Positions 35,663-43,718 of a DNA stretch of 46,281 nucleotides are shown here, in pieces. The position numbers and the translations under genes are program-made. Within the stretch, counting starts at the first letter, position 1, and each line of letters opens with the position of its first letter. The notes under the pieces were generated by a model. It was given only the letters and a program-made list of their open reading frames with translations. It was not told the origin of the DNA and made no database searches. This stretch comes from a bacterium (lineage in GTDB: Bacteria; Oederibacteriota; JAAXVQ01; JAUVAV01): positions 1 to 46,281 of the forward strand of contig JAIORK010000031.1 in NCBI GenBank assembly GCA_021108215.1, given 5' to 3'.

Positions 35663-36598
35663 TTATTTTAGTTTAAAAACAATTTTACTTCTACGTGATT
35701 TTTTACCAATAATCTTAATACGTTTTTTTGGTACAACCAATAATTTTGAAATATACTCCTGAATGATTTCCCCTTTATAATTCGCATCATCGACATCTTT
35801 GAAATAAGACTCAATGACAAGAGGAAAACGCTGTCTGACTGTTAATAGATCGCCAATTTCCTTCAAATACAGTTTCCCTTTATCGCTAATAACCGTCTTC
35901 CGTCCCTTTTTTTCAAAGATGGCATCTGAAACAACTTTGGCGATAATCGCGGTGTTCTCCTCATAAATCAAGGATTCAAGTACAATGGGTTTTCCCATCT
36001 GACTCGTCGGATTCGAAGCAACATCAATAATCGAAAAAATATACGAGTAGGATGTTCCTACGTCCAGCATTTGTTGTGTCTTGCTCATGCCGTCCCAAAT
36101 AATCTTCTTGGGAAGCTTCCCCTTACCCGAATAATCCTTAAAAACATTACCAAAACTATCCGTAATCCGCAGACGCCATTTGGCAATACCCACTTTTCCT
36201 TTGTAGCGGGGATTCAACGTCAAAATAGGCGGTTTACGGAACAACTGAATATGTGGCGAAGCGGCAATAGCACTATTTAATCGACTCGGAACTGTAACCG
36301 CCGGATATGCCATGGATGACGGAGATACATCCAAAACACTGTCCTCTGTTTTCACATAGGGGATTGCTATTTCATCGACATCAAAACTAATATCCGGTAC
36401 AGGCTTCTCAACTTTCACTTTCAAGCGCTGCACACCCCGGATAACAACATCTTGGTCCTGACCGGCACTCTGCACTGTTTTTTTCTCAGGCGGGCCAGCC
36501 AATTCGTCCTTGGCATCCTTGGCCATCAGTCTTGTTCCCAACCCCAGAGCAACTACCATAACAAACATAACAACCAATTTTAGAAACCGCCCACTCAT
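35663..36598 (-). CDS. OmpA-like/Pal-like protein with FlgD-like module
   Basis: 311 residues from ATG 36598, which has GAGGTG upstream; a GTG at 36607 overlapping the tonB stop is an alternative. Signal peptide 1-26. An Ig/FlgD-like region (about 135-215) contains KKIIWDGM. The C-terminus (about 225-305: SDKGKLYLKEIGDLLTVRQ, YISKLLVVPKKRIKIIG) has the layout of a diverged OmpA peptidoglycan-binding domain, though the usual Asp/Arg binding motif is not clear. It follows tonB, where Pal would stand in a tol operon. Confidence 0.65.
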   Translation of the reverse strand: MSGRFLKLVVMFVMVVALGLGTRLMAKDAKDELAGPPEKKTVQSAGQDQDVVIRGVQRLKVKVEKPVPDISFDVDEIAIPYVKTEDSVLDVSPSSMAYPAVTVPSRLNSAIAASPHIQLFRKPPILTLNPRYKGKVGIAKWRLRITDSFGNVFKDYSGKGKLPKKIIWDGMSKTQQMLDVGTSYSYIFSIIDVASNPTSQMGKPIVLESLIYEENTAIIAKVVSDAIFEKKGRKTVISDKGKLYLKEIGDLLTVRQRFPLVIESYFKDVDDANYKGEIIQEYISKLLVVPKKRIKIIGKKSRRSKIVFKLK

Positions 36599-36603
36599 GC
36601 TTT

Positions 36604-37644
36604 TCACCTCGATAACCGGAAATAGAAAATGATAACACCTTCTTGTTCTTCCTGTCGCTCACCGCTTCCGAGTGGCGCAAATTTAAATCCCAGCAAAGCC
36701 TTCATGGATATTTGATCCATTTCAGTATACCCGGAACTTTGCTCGACATACACATTATTTTTCACCGACCCATCAGGCAAAACAAAAAAATGCAACCCAA
36801 CCTGACACTCAATTCCCTGTTCTTCCGCCCAGCGCGGGTAACGCGGCAGGGATATCCGCAAACGCGGTCTGTCCTTCAAAGCACCAAAAATTTGAAATGT
36901 GTTTTTTTCCCTTTTAATCGTAAAATTCTGGGTACTTAGATCAACTTTCTTTTTTACCTTCGGTTTTTTTATTGTCGGCATATCCGCCAAGCCGCCACCG
37001 CGTGCTTGCAGATTCGCTCGTCTGGCAAATCGTTGTGTATTCACCAGCGGTGCCTGCTTCGATGGTAAAAAACCGCTTTTTTTGCCAAGTCTGATTCCCG
37101 ACGGCAATTTGGACGTACTGGCCAGCGAATCCTTTTTTTTATTCATCTGCAAAGGATTAATATTCATTCCCGCCGGTGCTTTAACCGCCTTTCGACCTAC
37201 CAGGTCCAACGGCTGATTTGCAATGGCAGGTTTGTCCAGGTCTTTCTTACTCCCCAGTTTCAAAGCATCCGGCATGGCAGCCATTTCAGGTTTCGCATCC
37301 TTCTTCGGAAGATCTACCAGCAATTGATTTGCCAATTGCTGATCCACCTTAATCGGGATCGCTTGTTTAAGAAAATCCCAAACATTTTTCTTTTCTTCCG
37401 GCTGCATGGGAACCGGCGGCAACAGTGCTTCTTCTTCCGGAGGGAGCGGAATAATCTGATCAACCAGGGATATTTCCGTTAATAAAACTTCAGCCTTTTG
37501 CTGCTGATGTGATACCATCGCAACCAAAAAAAAGACTGAAGCATGTAAAAACAGAGAAACAAACCCCCCTTTGGTCAATCCAGGGATGTTATAATCCGCT
37601 GCAAATTTTTCTTCCTCATCAATAATAACTCGAATACGTCCCAT
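36604..37644 (-). CDS. tonB: TonB/TolA-like energy transducer
   Basis: 346 residues. A short cytoplasmic start, one membrane helix (about 25-46), a Pro-rich segment (PPEEEALLPPVPMQPEEK) and a long basic linker are followed by a C-terminal TonB fold (about 268-345: YPRWAEEQGIECQVGLHFFV, YTEMDQISMKALLGFKFAPL). It would pass ExbB/ExbD energy to an outer-membrane partner. It starts three bases after exbD. Whether the role is TonB-like transport or TolA-like constriction is not decided by sequence. Confidence 0.85.
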   Translation of the reverse strand: MGRIRVIIDEEEKFAADYNIPGLTKGGFVSLFLHASVFFLVAMVSHQQQKAEVLLTEISLVDQIIPLPPEEEALLPPVPMQPEEKKNVWDFLKQAIPIKVDQQLANQLLVDLPKKDAKPEMAAMPDALKLGSKKDLDKPAIANQPLDLVGRKAVKAPAGMNINPLQMNKKKDSLASTSKLPSGIRLGKKSGFLPSKQAPLVNTQRFARRANLQARGGGLADMPTIKKPKVKKKVDLSTQNFTIKREKNTFQIFGALKDRPRLRISLPRYPRWAEEQGIECQVGLHFFVLPDGSVKNNVYVEQSSGYTEMDQISMKALLGFKFAPLGSGERQEEQEGVIIFYFRLSR

Positions 37645-37647
37645 TAT

Positions 37648-38049
37648 TTAATCCTTATGCTCTGTGGCAAATACCATTTTTTTAGCACCCAGCTCCTTGG
37701 CAATATCCAGAACCTTTAACACAATACCGTGATTGGTAAGATTGTCTGCCCGAATAATCACATATTTTTCGGCACTTTCCTGCAGCTTCATCTTCAATTC
37801 CGGCTTTAACTCTTCAAAAGTAACTTCCTTGGCATTGACTGCAATCTTTTCATCAGGATCAATGGTGATGGTGACATTTTCCGTGGATTCACCCTCATCC
37901 GTTGTCGCTTTTGGTAACTCCACTTTCATGACCGGTTGACTAAAAAGCGGTGCGGTTACCATAAAAATAATAACCAACACCAAACACACATCCACCAATG
38001 GCGTTACATTAATTTCTGTAATCGGTCCATCACTACCTGCAGCACCCAT
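37648..38049 (-). CDS. exbD: ExbD/TolR-family proton channel subunit 1
   Basis: 133 residues with ITEINVTPLVDVCLVLVI at the N-terminus; Asp20 is the conserved proton-carrying residue of the single membrane helix. A periplasmic domain follows. It is 22 bases after the second copy. Bases 37949-37998 are identical to 38418-38467 in that copy. Confidence 0.93.
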   Translation of the reverse strand: MGAAGSDGPITEINVTPLVDVCLVLVIIFMVTAPLFSQPVMKVELPKATTDEGESTENVTITIDPDEKIAVNAKEVTFEELKPELKMKLQESAEKYVIIRADNLTNHGIVLKVLDIAKELGAKKMVFATEHKD

Positions 38050-38071
38050 GGTGTTTACTCCTTCCGTTCAC

Positions 38072-38521
38072 TTAGCGCCGACGACGACGCTTTTTCTTTT
38101 TTTTATCAACTTTACCCTTTACAGGTTTACGCATAATGGATAATCCCTCGGCACCGCTTTGCTTCGATATATCCAACACCTGCACGATAATACCGTGTTT
38201 TACATCTTCATCCGAGGTGATGGTAACAACCTTTTTTTTATTCACCTTTAACTTTGCTGTCATCAATGCCGGCAAGGATTCCAATGTAACCACTTTTTTA
38301 TTCAAATATATTTTCTCCGCTGTGATACGCACCGCGACTGATTCATTCTGCGAAACTTCCCCTTCAGCTGCATTTACCTTGCTGCTGGCAACAATAATAC
38401 CCGCCTGCATCGCCATGGGTGCGGTTACCATAAAAATAATAACCAACACCAAACACACATCCACCAAAGGTGTCACATTAATTTCCGTAATGGAATCTCC
38501 GCCGCCACCACCCATACTCAT
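38072..38521 (-). CDS. exbD: ExbD/TolR-family proton channel subunit 2
   Basis: 149 residues, same helix motif with Asp21, and a Gly-rich start (MSMGGGGGD). The periplasmic part differs from copy 1 and the C-terminus is a basic KKKKKRRRRR-type tail absent from copy 1. Two adjacent ExbD genes suggest a mixed dimer in the ExbB pentamer. Confidence 0.92.
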   Translation of the reverse strand: MSMGGGGGDSITEINVTPLVDVCLVLVIIFMVTAPMAMQAGIIVASSKVNAAEGEVSQNESVAVRITAEKIYLNKKVVTLESLPALMTAKLKVNKKKVVTITSDEDVKHGIIVQVLDISKQSGAEGLSIMRKPVKGKVDKKKKKRRRRR

Positions 38522-38566
38522 GGCACACTACCCCCGCATTGATTGGCCTAGCCTTTTATGGCTTAC

Positions 38567-39217
38567 TTATTTTTTTCTGGCTCCCGCTGTTTCGATATCT
38601 TTATTCGTAAGTAAAATCAAGAATTTTTTCGAAACAGATTCCATCTCAACCGCTATATTCTTAACTTTTCTCATATAAGCATTAAAAACCATAACGCAGG
38701 GAATCGCGACTGCGAGCCCTGCCGCTGTGGCAACCAACGCTTCCGCAATACCAGCCGCGACAACCGTTGGTCCCCCTGAACCGGAAGCCGCCAGATCATG
38801 AAACGCTTTAATGATGCCGACAACTGTCCCGAACAAACCAATAAAAGGTGATGAATTTCCCAACGTCCCCAACACTCCCAGATAACGTTCCAGTTTGACT
38901 CTCTCCTCTTCGCGTGTTGCCATCATCAGCTCGTCCAGTTGGTGATACGGCAATTCACGATTAAGCAGGCCGACACGCAAAACCGCCGCAACCGGACTCC
39001 GATCGCGCTCACAGGTGGAAATGGCCTCCTGAAAATTGTCACTTTCCATAGACATCTTAATTTTCGATAAAAAACGGGTCGAGTCCACTTTGGCACGACG
39101 ATAAAATAAAAATCTTTCTATCATAAACGCTACGGCCAAAATTGAGCAGACCAAAAGAATCATCAGTGTAAAACTGCTCCTAAATATTTCAATAAAATCC
39201 AGATTTCCGAGATCCAT
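38567..39217 (-). CDS. exbB: ExbB/TolQ-family motor protein
   Basis: 216 residues with three membrane helices (about 15-36, 112-138, 152-180) and the signature PFIGLFGTVVGI (124-135). AGGAGG precedes the ATG. It forms the proton-driven motor with the ExbD proteins downstream. The large TPR gene ends 29 bases upstream. Confidence 0.94.
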   Translation of the reverse strand: MDLGNLDFIEIFRSSFTLMILLVCSILAVAFMIERFLFYRRAKVDSTRFLSKIKMSMESDNFQEAISTCERDRSPVAAVLRVGLLNRELPYHQLDELMMATREEERVKLERYLGVLGTLGNSSPFIGLFGTVVGIIKAFHDLAASGSGGPTVVAAGIAEALVATAAGLAVAIPCVMVFNAYMRKVKNIAVEMESVSKKFLILLTNKDIETAGARKK

Positions 39218-39246
39218 ATGTTCCTCCTAATTACTATTTTTTTTTA

Positions 39247-42200
39247 CTACTTTTTTTTCTTTTTTGATTTAGAACCCGATTTTTTAGTCGACTTCGGTGC
39301 CTTTTTCTTATTGGTGTTTTGCTGTAAAAAAGCATCAACATCAGCTTTATGCTCAAGTTTTATGATTGAAACACGACTTTTAGCCGCTTCCGTCCATTCC
39401 GGTTTTCCACCGGAAGTCGCCAAATCACTATAAATATCGTACGCATTTCCCCATTTTTGCAGGTCTTCGTAAAGGGTACCCAGTTTGGCCAATGCCGTCA
39501 AGCGATAAACATCACTCTTCGGCCGCAACGCCCGCATCCTTTCAAACGCTTTGGCAGCTTCTTCCTTGCTTTCCATTTGTAAATAGGCATCAGCGATCGA
39601 GTACAAAAGTTCCCCTTTTTGATCTGCAAATTCCTTTTTGCCTGCCATTTCTTCATAAATTTTGATTGCCGACGGAAAACGTTTCTCATCCCGGTACGTA
39701 CTCGCAATCTGCATCAGACTCTCTTTGGCCTTGGGGTCCTCCGGATATTTTTTATAAAATTCAGTATAGGTTTCAATTGCTTGCCGCCATTTTTTTAACC
39801 GCTTATACCCCAGGGCGATATTGTACATTGCATTGGCGGCATATTCAGAATCTCCGTGCAAATCAACAATGTCCCGATAAGCAACAATAGAGGCTTCATA
39901 ATCTTCTTTGGCAAAATAGGCCGACCCCAGACGAAAGCGGACATCTTCTACAAGTTCATGGGTCGAAAAATTTCTGATAAATGCCTGATAACTGCGAATG
40001 GCCTTTGCCCGTTTCCCCAGCCCTTCATGACAAATGGCAATATAATATTGTGCGTTGGGAAGCATGGTACTTTCCGGATAATCAGCAATCACTTGTTGAA
40101 AAGTAGCAATGGTTTGCTCAAGATTTTTTTCCTGATAATAAATTTCCGCCACTCGGTAAAGTGCATCAACCGCCAAACGGCTATTGGGGAAATTGGTAAC
40201 AAACTCCATCAACTGCGGCACCGCATCTGCTGAGGCGCCTTTGCGGTAAAAACTCATTTGGATGCCTTCCATGGCCGTTTTTACCTTCGGATCCTCCGGA
40301 TAATCATTAATGAACTTCTTATAGGCTGCTATGGCCTTGTTATCCATTTTCGCATTGTAGTAGCATTGGGCGATATGCAGTTGCATTTCCTTACGATGGG
40401 GATTGCTCTCTTCAGGCCACTCTTCCAGCATTTTGTATGCAGCGATGGCTTGTTCATATTTTTGAGCTTTAAAAAACGTATCCGCCATTTTGTATGCCGC
40501 CTCAGGCGCTTTTTCACTTTTTCTAAAATAGGTAACAACACGTTGCCAGGCATCAATCGCATTGGCATAATATTCCAACTGAAAGTAAGCCTGCCCGGCA
40601 TAAAAATAGGCATCCCCGGCTTCTTTCATTTTGGGATTTAGTTTTGCAAACGTTTCGTATTTAACAATGGCATCTTCATATTTTTTTCGATTAAAAAGAT
40701 TGTGCGCTACCATCAGCGTCGCAAACGTTTTTAACTTAGCCGGTGCATCCTCTGATTCTTCCAGGTCCTTGGCAGTACGCCGGGACTCTTTAAACTTTCC
40801 CTCTTCAAACAAACTATATGCCAGCCCCAATTTGGACCAATGCAATATCGGTGAATCGGAAAAATTCTCCACTATTTTTTTATACTGTCCTGCAGCCTGC
40901 GAATACATATTCATATGAAAATACGCCTCCCCAAGGTAAAAATACGAGAGAGAACGCCATGTGCTCTTTGAAGGCGGAAAATTTGCCGCCAGCACTTTGA
41001 GAATATAATGCGTGGTGGAAATAAGTTGCTCATACTGTTCGGGAATATAATAGGCCATTTGTAAGGCCGCCAGCGCAGCATCGGAAACATCGGAATATTT
41101 ATACTTCATCAAAATACTCTGATAAATCGGAATTGCCTGCACATAACGTTCTTGCTTAAAATAACTATTCCCAAGTAAATAAGTGGCCAATTGAACATTT
41201 TCATGAATCGGATAGGTTGTCAAAAACTCTCTAAATGTTTTCAAGGCCTCTTTGGAACGGTCCATTTTCAAAAGTGTCCAACCCGCCTTGAATTTAGCGC
41301 TGCCGGATACATACATATTCGGATAATCATTACTAACTTGATTGTACGTTTGGATTGCTTCTTGCCTATTTCCCATTTGGCGGAGGCATTCACCCTTGAT
41401 ATAAAGCGTATTGGCCACCAAGGTGGACCGTCCATTTTCAGAAATCAATGTGTTTAAATTTTTTAAAGCAGCTGTGAAATCATCTTGGCGGATTTGGCAA
41501 ACCGCTATTTTATACAGTGCATAGGCACGATATTTGGATTGCGGATAATCCCGCAAGAAACCCCGGAATTCCTTAACCGCAACCGAGTAATTTTTCCCTT
41601 TGTAGTATGAATCCGCCTTACTATAGGCGGCATCCAGCAGATAGTTGGAGTCAGGATATTTTTCCAGGATTTTTTTATAATTTGCCGCCGCCGGTAAAAA
41701 ACGCCCCAGATGCTCCTGACAACGCCCGACAAAATACAACGCCATATCACCGTCAACGCTGCTAAAGTATTGCAATGCCTGATTGTATTGACGGTTATGA
41801 AAATAAACCAATCCCAGGGGTAATTTAACCTTCTTTTCTTTACGATAATGCGGAAAACGCCGGGTTAATTCATTAATCGACTTTGATGCATTTCGCCATT
41901 TTTTCCGCGCAATATAACAAAGGATCTTGCCATAGTAGGCCTCCGCTTTTAAAAAAGACCGCGGATACTTTTGCATAAATTTATCCCAGTGAAAAACGGC
42001 CATTTTATAATCTTTTTGATTATACGCACATTCGCCGATACGGTAGGCAGCCGAATCAGCGTAAGGTTCATTGGGATGTTTTTTTAAAAATTCTTGATAG
42101 GATTTTAATGCCTTATCATAAAAACGTTGTTGAAATTGCGTCTCGGCCACCATATAAAAGGCGCGGGCGGCATTATCCATCCGGTTATATTTTTTGTAAA

Positions 42201-42387
42201 AATCCTGCCACATCTTAGGCAACGCTGTATCTTCCAGATCAACCACCGTGGAATCAAACGCTTGCTGCCAAGCCTCCTTGGCCATTTTCTCTTTTTCCAA
42301 ATCCTCGGCAACCGCCGCTAATCCGGAGAAAAAAACCAGCATCAGTCCAACTAGGACAACAAACAATCCTTTAGCTTTACCAAACAT
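39247..42387 (-). CDS. Giant exported TPR protein
   Basis: 1046 residues from ATG 42387 with AGGGG upstream; the longer open frame overlaps the PorV-like gene and lacks a ribosome site. Signal peptide about 1-27 (LAAVA). About 25-30 TPR units fill nearly the whole protein, each with A/Y-rich helices and a DYP or KYP turn (for example FMQKYPRSFLKAEAYYGKIL). The C-terminus is a basic tail of K and S. In tol-type clusters a smaller TPR protein (CpoB/YbgF) often lies here; this one is about four times larger. Function unknown. Confidence 0.85.
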   Translation of the reverse strand: MFGKAKGLFVVLVGLMLVFFSGLAAVAEDLEKEKMAKEAWQQAFDSTVVDLEDTALPKMWQDFYKKYNRMDNAARAFYMVAETQFQQRFYDKALKSYQEFLKKHPNEPYADSAAYRIGECAYNQKDYKMAVFHWDKFMQKYPRSFLKAEAYYGKILCYIARKKWRNASKSINELTRRFPHYRKEKKVKLPLGLVYFHNRQYNQALQYFSSVDGDMALYFVGRCQEHLGRFLPAAANYKKILEKYPDSNYLLDAAYSKADSYYKGKNYSVAVKEFRGFLRDYPQSKYRAYALYKIAVCQIRQDDFTAALKNLNTLISENGRSTLVANTLYIKGECLRQMGNRQEAIQTYNQVSNDYPNMYVSGSAKFKAGWTLLKMDRSKEALKTFREFLTTYPIHENVQLATYLLGNSYFKQERYVQAIPIYQSILMKYKYSDVSDAALAALQMAYYIPEQYEQLISTTHYILKVLAANFPPSKSTWRSLSYFYLGEAYFHMNMYSQAAGQYKKIVENFSDSPILHWSKLGLAYSLFEEGKFKESRRTAKDLEESEDAPAKLKTFATLMVAHNLFNRKKYEDAIVKYETFAKLNPKMKEAGDAYFYAGQAYFQLEYYANAIDAWQRVVTYFRKSEKAPEAAYKMADTFFKAQKYEQAIAAYKMLEEWPEESNPHRKEMQLHIAQCYYNAKMDNKAIAAYKKFINDYPEDPKVKTAMEGIQMSFYRKGASADAVPQLMEFVTNFPNSRLAVDALYRVAEIYYQEKNLEQTIATFQQVIADYPESTMLPNAQYYIAICHEGLGKRAKAIRSYQAFIRNFSTHELVEDVRFRLGSAYFAKEDYEASIVAYRDIVDLHGDSEYAANAMYNIALGYKRLKKWRQAIETYTEFYKKYPEDPKAKESLMQIASTYRDEKRFPSAIKIYEEMAGKKEFADQKGELLYSIADAYLQMESKEEAAKAFERMRALRPKSDVYRLTALAKLGTLYEDLQKWGNAYDIYSDLATSGGKPEWTEAAKSRVSIIKLEHKADVDAFLQQNTNKKKAPKSTKKSGSKSKKKKK

Positions 42388-42442
42388 GGTAAGACCCCTT
42401 TGTATACATTTAGATTCATTGCCCCGGGAAGGAGCCTTTGAT

Positions 42443-43684
42443 TTAGTCAAGTTCAAGTCCGCCTTCGCCGCCAAGTGGAACAGCACTTTGAATTTTGACT
42501 GACTCAAAATTTGACTTAATAATTTTTCCGTTTGTATCTGTAATAATCAATTGCGCACTAAAATTACCATCCGGTGCCGGCAATCCACGATCGTCCTTGC
42601 CATTCCAAGCAATCTGGTTCGGAGGATTTTCTTCCCCGGAATAAGAACGAACGATATCACCGTTTTGATCCTTAATGTTCATTTCCCACTCAATCACTGG
42701 ATATTTCGACACCGCGCGGACTGCAAAAGTCGTAATTTTTTTGATACCAACAGGCGAAAAAATCTTTGGAGTCGCTTTGATGTTCATTTCAAATCCACCC
42801 ATGGAATACCCTGCAGATATTTTATGCGCCAACCCGAGATCCTCAATACTGATGGCATAATCCAAGGTGATGTTTATATATTTTCCACCCAATCCCAAAT
42901 GAACTTTTAATTCATCATTCAAACCGGCACGGACAAACGCCATATCTTCATAAACATCCAGTTCGCCGCCCACCTCCCACTTAAACCCCTGGTTGCCCAA
43001 TGATTTGCTTACATCCAGATCAAGCAGCAAATCATCATTAAACAGTTTCCCGGCAATACCCAAAACCACATTGGTGAAATACATATCGCCGAGCACATTA
43101 GGTGTTAATGCGTTATTCACGTAAATACCAACCTGCATTTCCGGTATCGGACTGTACAAGCCACCCAAATCAATGCCGACGCCTGTCCCGGTGTGGCCAA
43201 AAATATCTTCATAAGCAACCTTAACATTCGCACCCGCAGAAAATCCAGGAATAATATCCCGGGCGTAACTAAGATAAACCGAACCTTGGGAAATGGAATC
43301 CGAAATATTCAGAGGTGTATAGGTTTCATCGACCACGTTAAACCCGGATGAATGCAACATGATAATACCGACACCAATATGACCCACATCTACAATCGGC
43401 ATGGAAAACCCCAGGAAATCAAACATGGTATCCTCAAAAAGGATCACATGCTGGACACCCACCTGAATGGGGTTTTGGGTTGCCAAACCGGCCGGATTGT
43501 AAAAAATCGCGGTCACATCATCAGCCAACCCCGACATGGCACCACCCATACCAGCTGCACGGGCACCAATATCATAGGTCAAGTACTCCCCCGGTAATCC
43601 GTGATCCCCCGTACCGGCTGATGTGATTTGACCAAATCCCGTCAAGGCTACCAGGGACATTGCTATCAGAATACTTTTTTTCAT
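42443..43684 (-). CDS. PorV/UPF0164-family outer-membrane protein with FlgD-like tail
   Basis: 413 residues. Signal peptide 1-23, then GARAAGMGGAMSGLADDVTA and FYNPAGLA, the hallmark of PorV/PorQ and UPF0164 barrels, then beta-strand repeats to about 310. The C-terminus (about 325-405) is a FlgD-like Ig module with QIAWNGKDDRGLPAPDG. PorV proteins shuttle type-IX substrates at the outer membrane in Bacteroidota. It follows the Ig-like protein by 34 bases. Confidence 0.82.
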   Translation of the reverse strand: MKKSILIAMSLVALTGFGQITSAGTGDHGLPGEYLTYDIGARAAGMGGAMSGLADDVTAIFYNPAGLATQNPIQVGVQHVILFEDTMFDFLGFSMPIVDVGHIGVGIIMLHSSGFNVVDETYTPLNISDSISQGSVYLSYARDIIPGFSAGANVKVAYEDIFGHTGTGVGIDLGGLYSPIPEMQVGIYVNNALTPNVLGDMYFTNVVLGIAGKLFNDDLLLDLDVSKSLGNQGFKWEVGGELDVYEDMAFVRAGLNDELKVHLGLGGKYINITLDYAISIEDLGLAHKISAGYSMGGFEMNIKATPKIFSPVGIKKITTFAVRAVSKYPVIEWEMNIKDQNGDIVRSYSGEENPPNQIAWNGKDDRGLPAPDGNFSAQLIITDTNGKIIKSNFESVKIQSAVPLGGEGGLELD

Positions 43685-43718
43685 GTGTAGCTCACCCGCT
43701 TTCTCGGAATAAACTCAA

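Noticed and set aside
42388-42507. Upstream extension of the giant TPR gene
   Set aside because: It overlaps the PorV-like gene and displaces the signal peptide from the N-terminus; ATG 42387 has a ribosome site.
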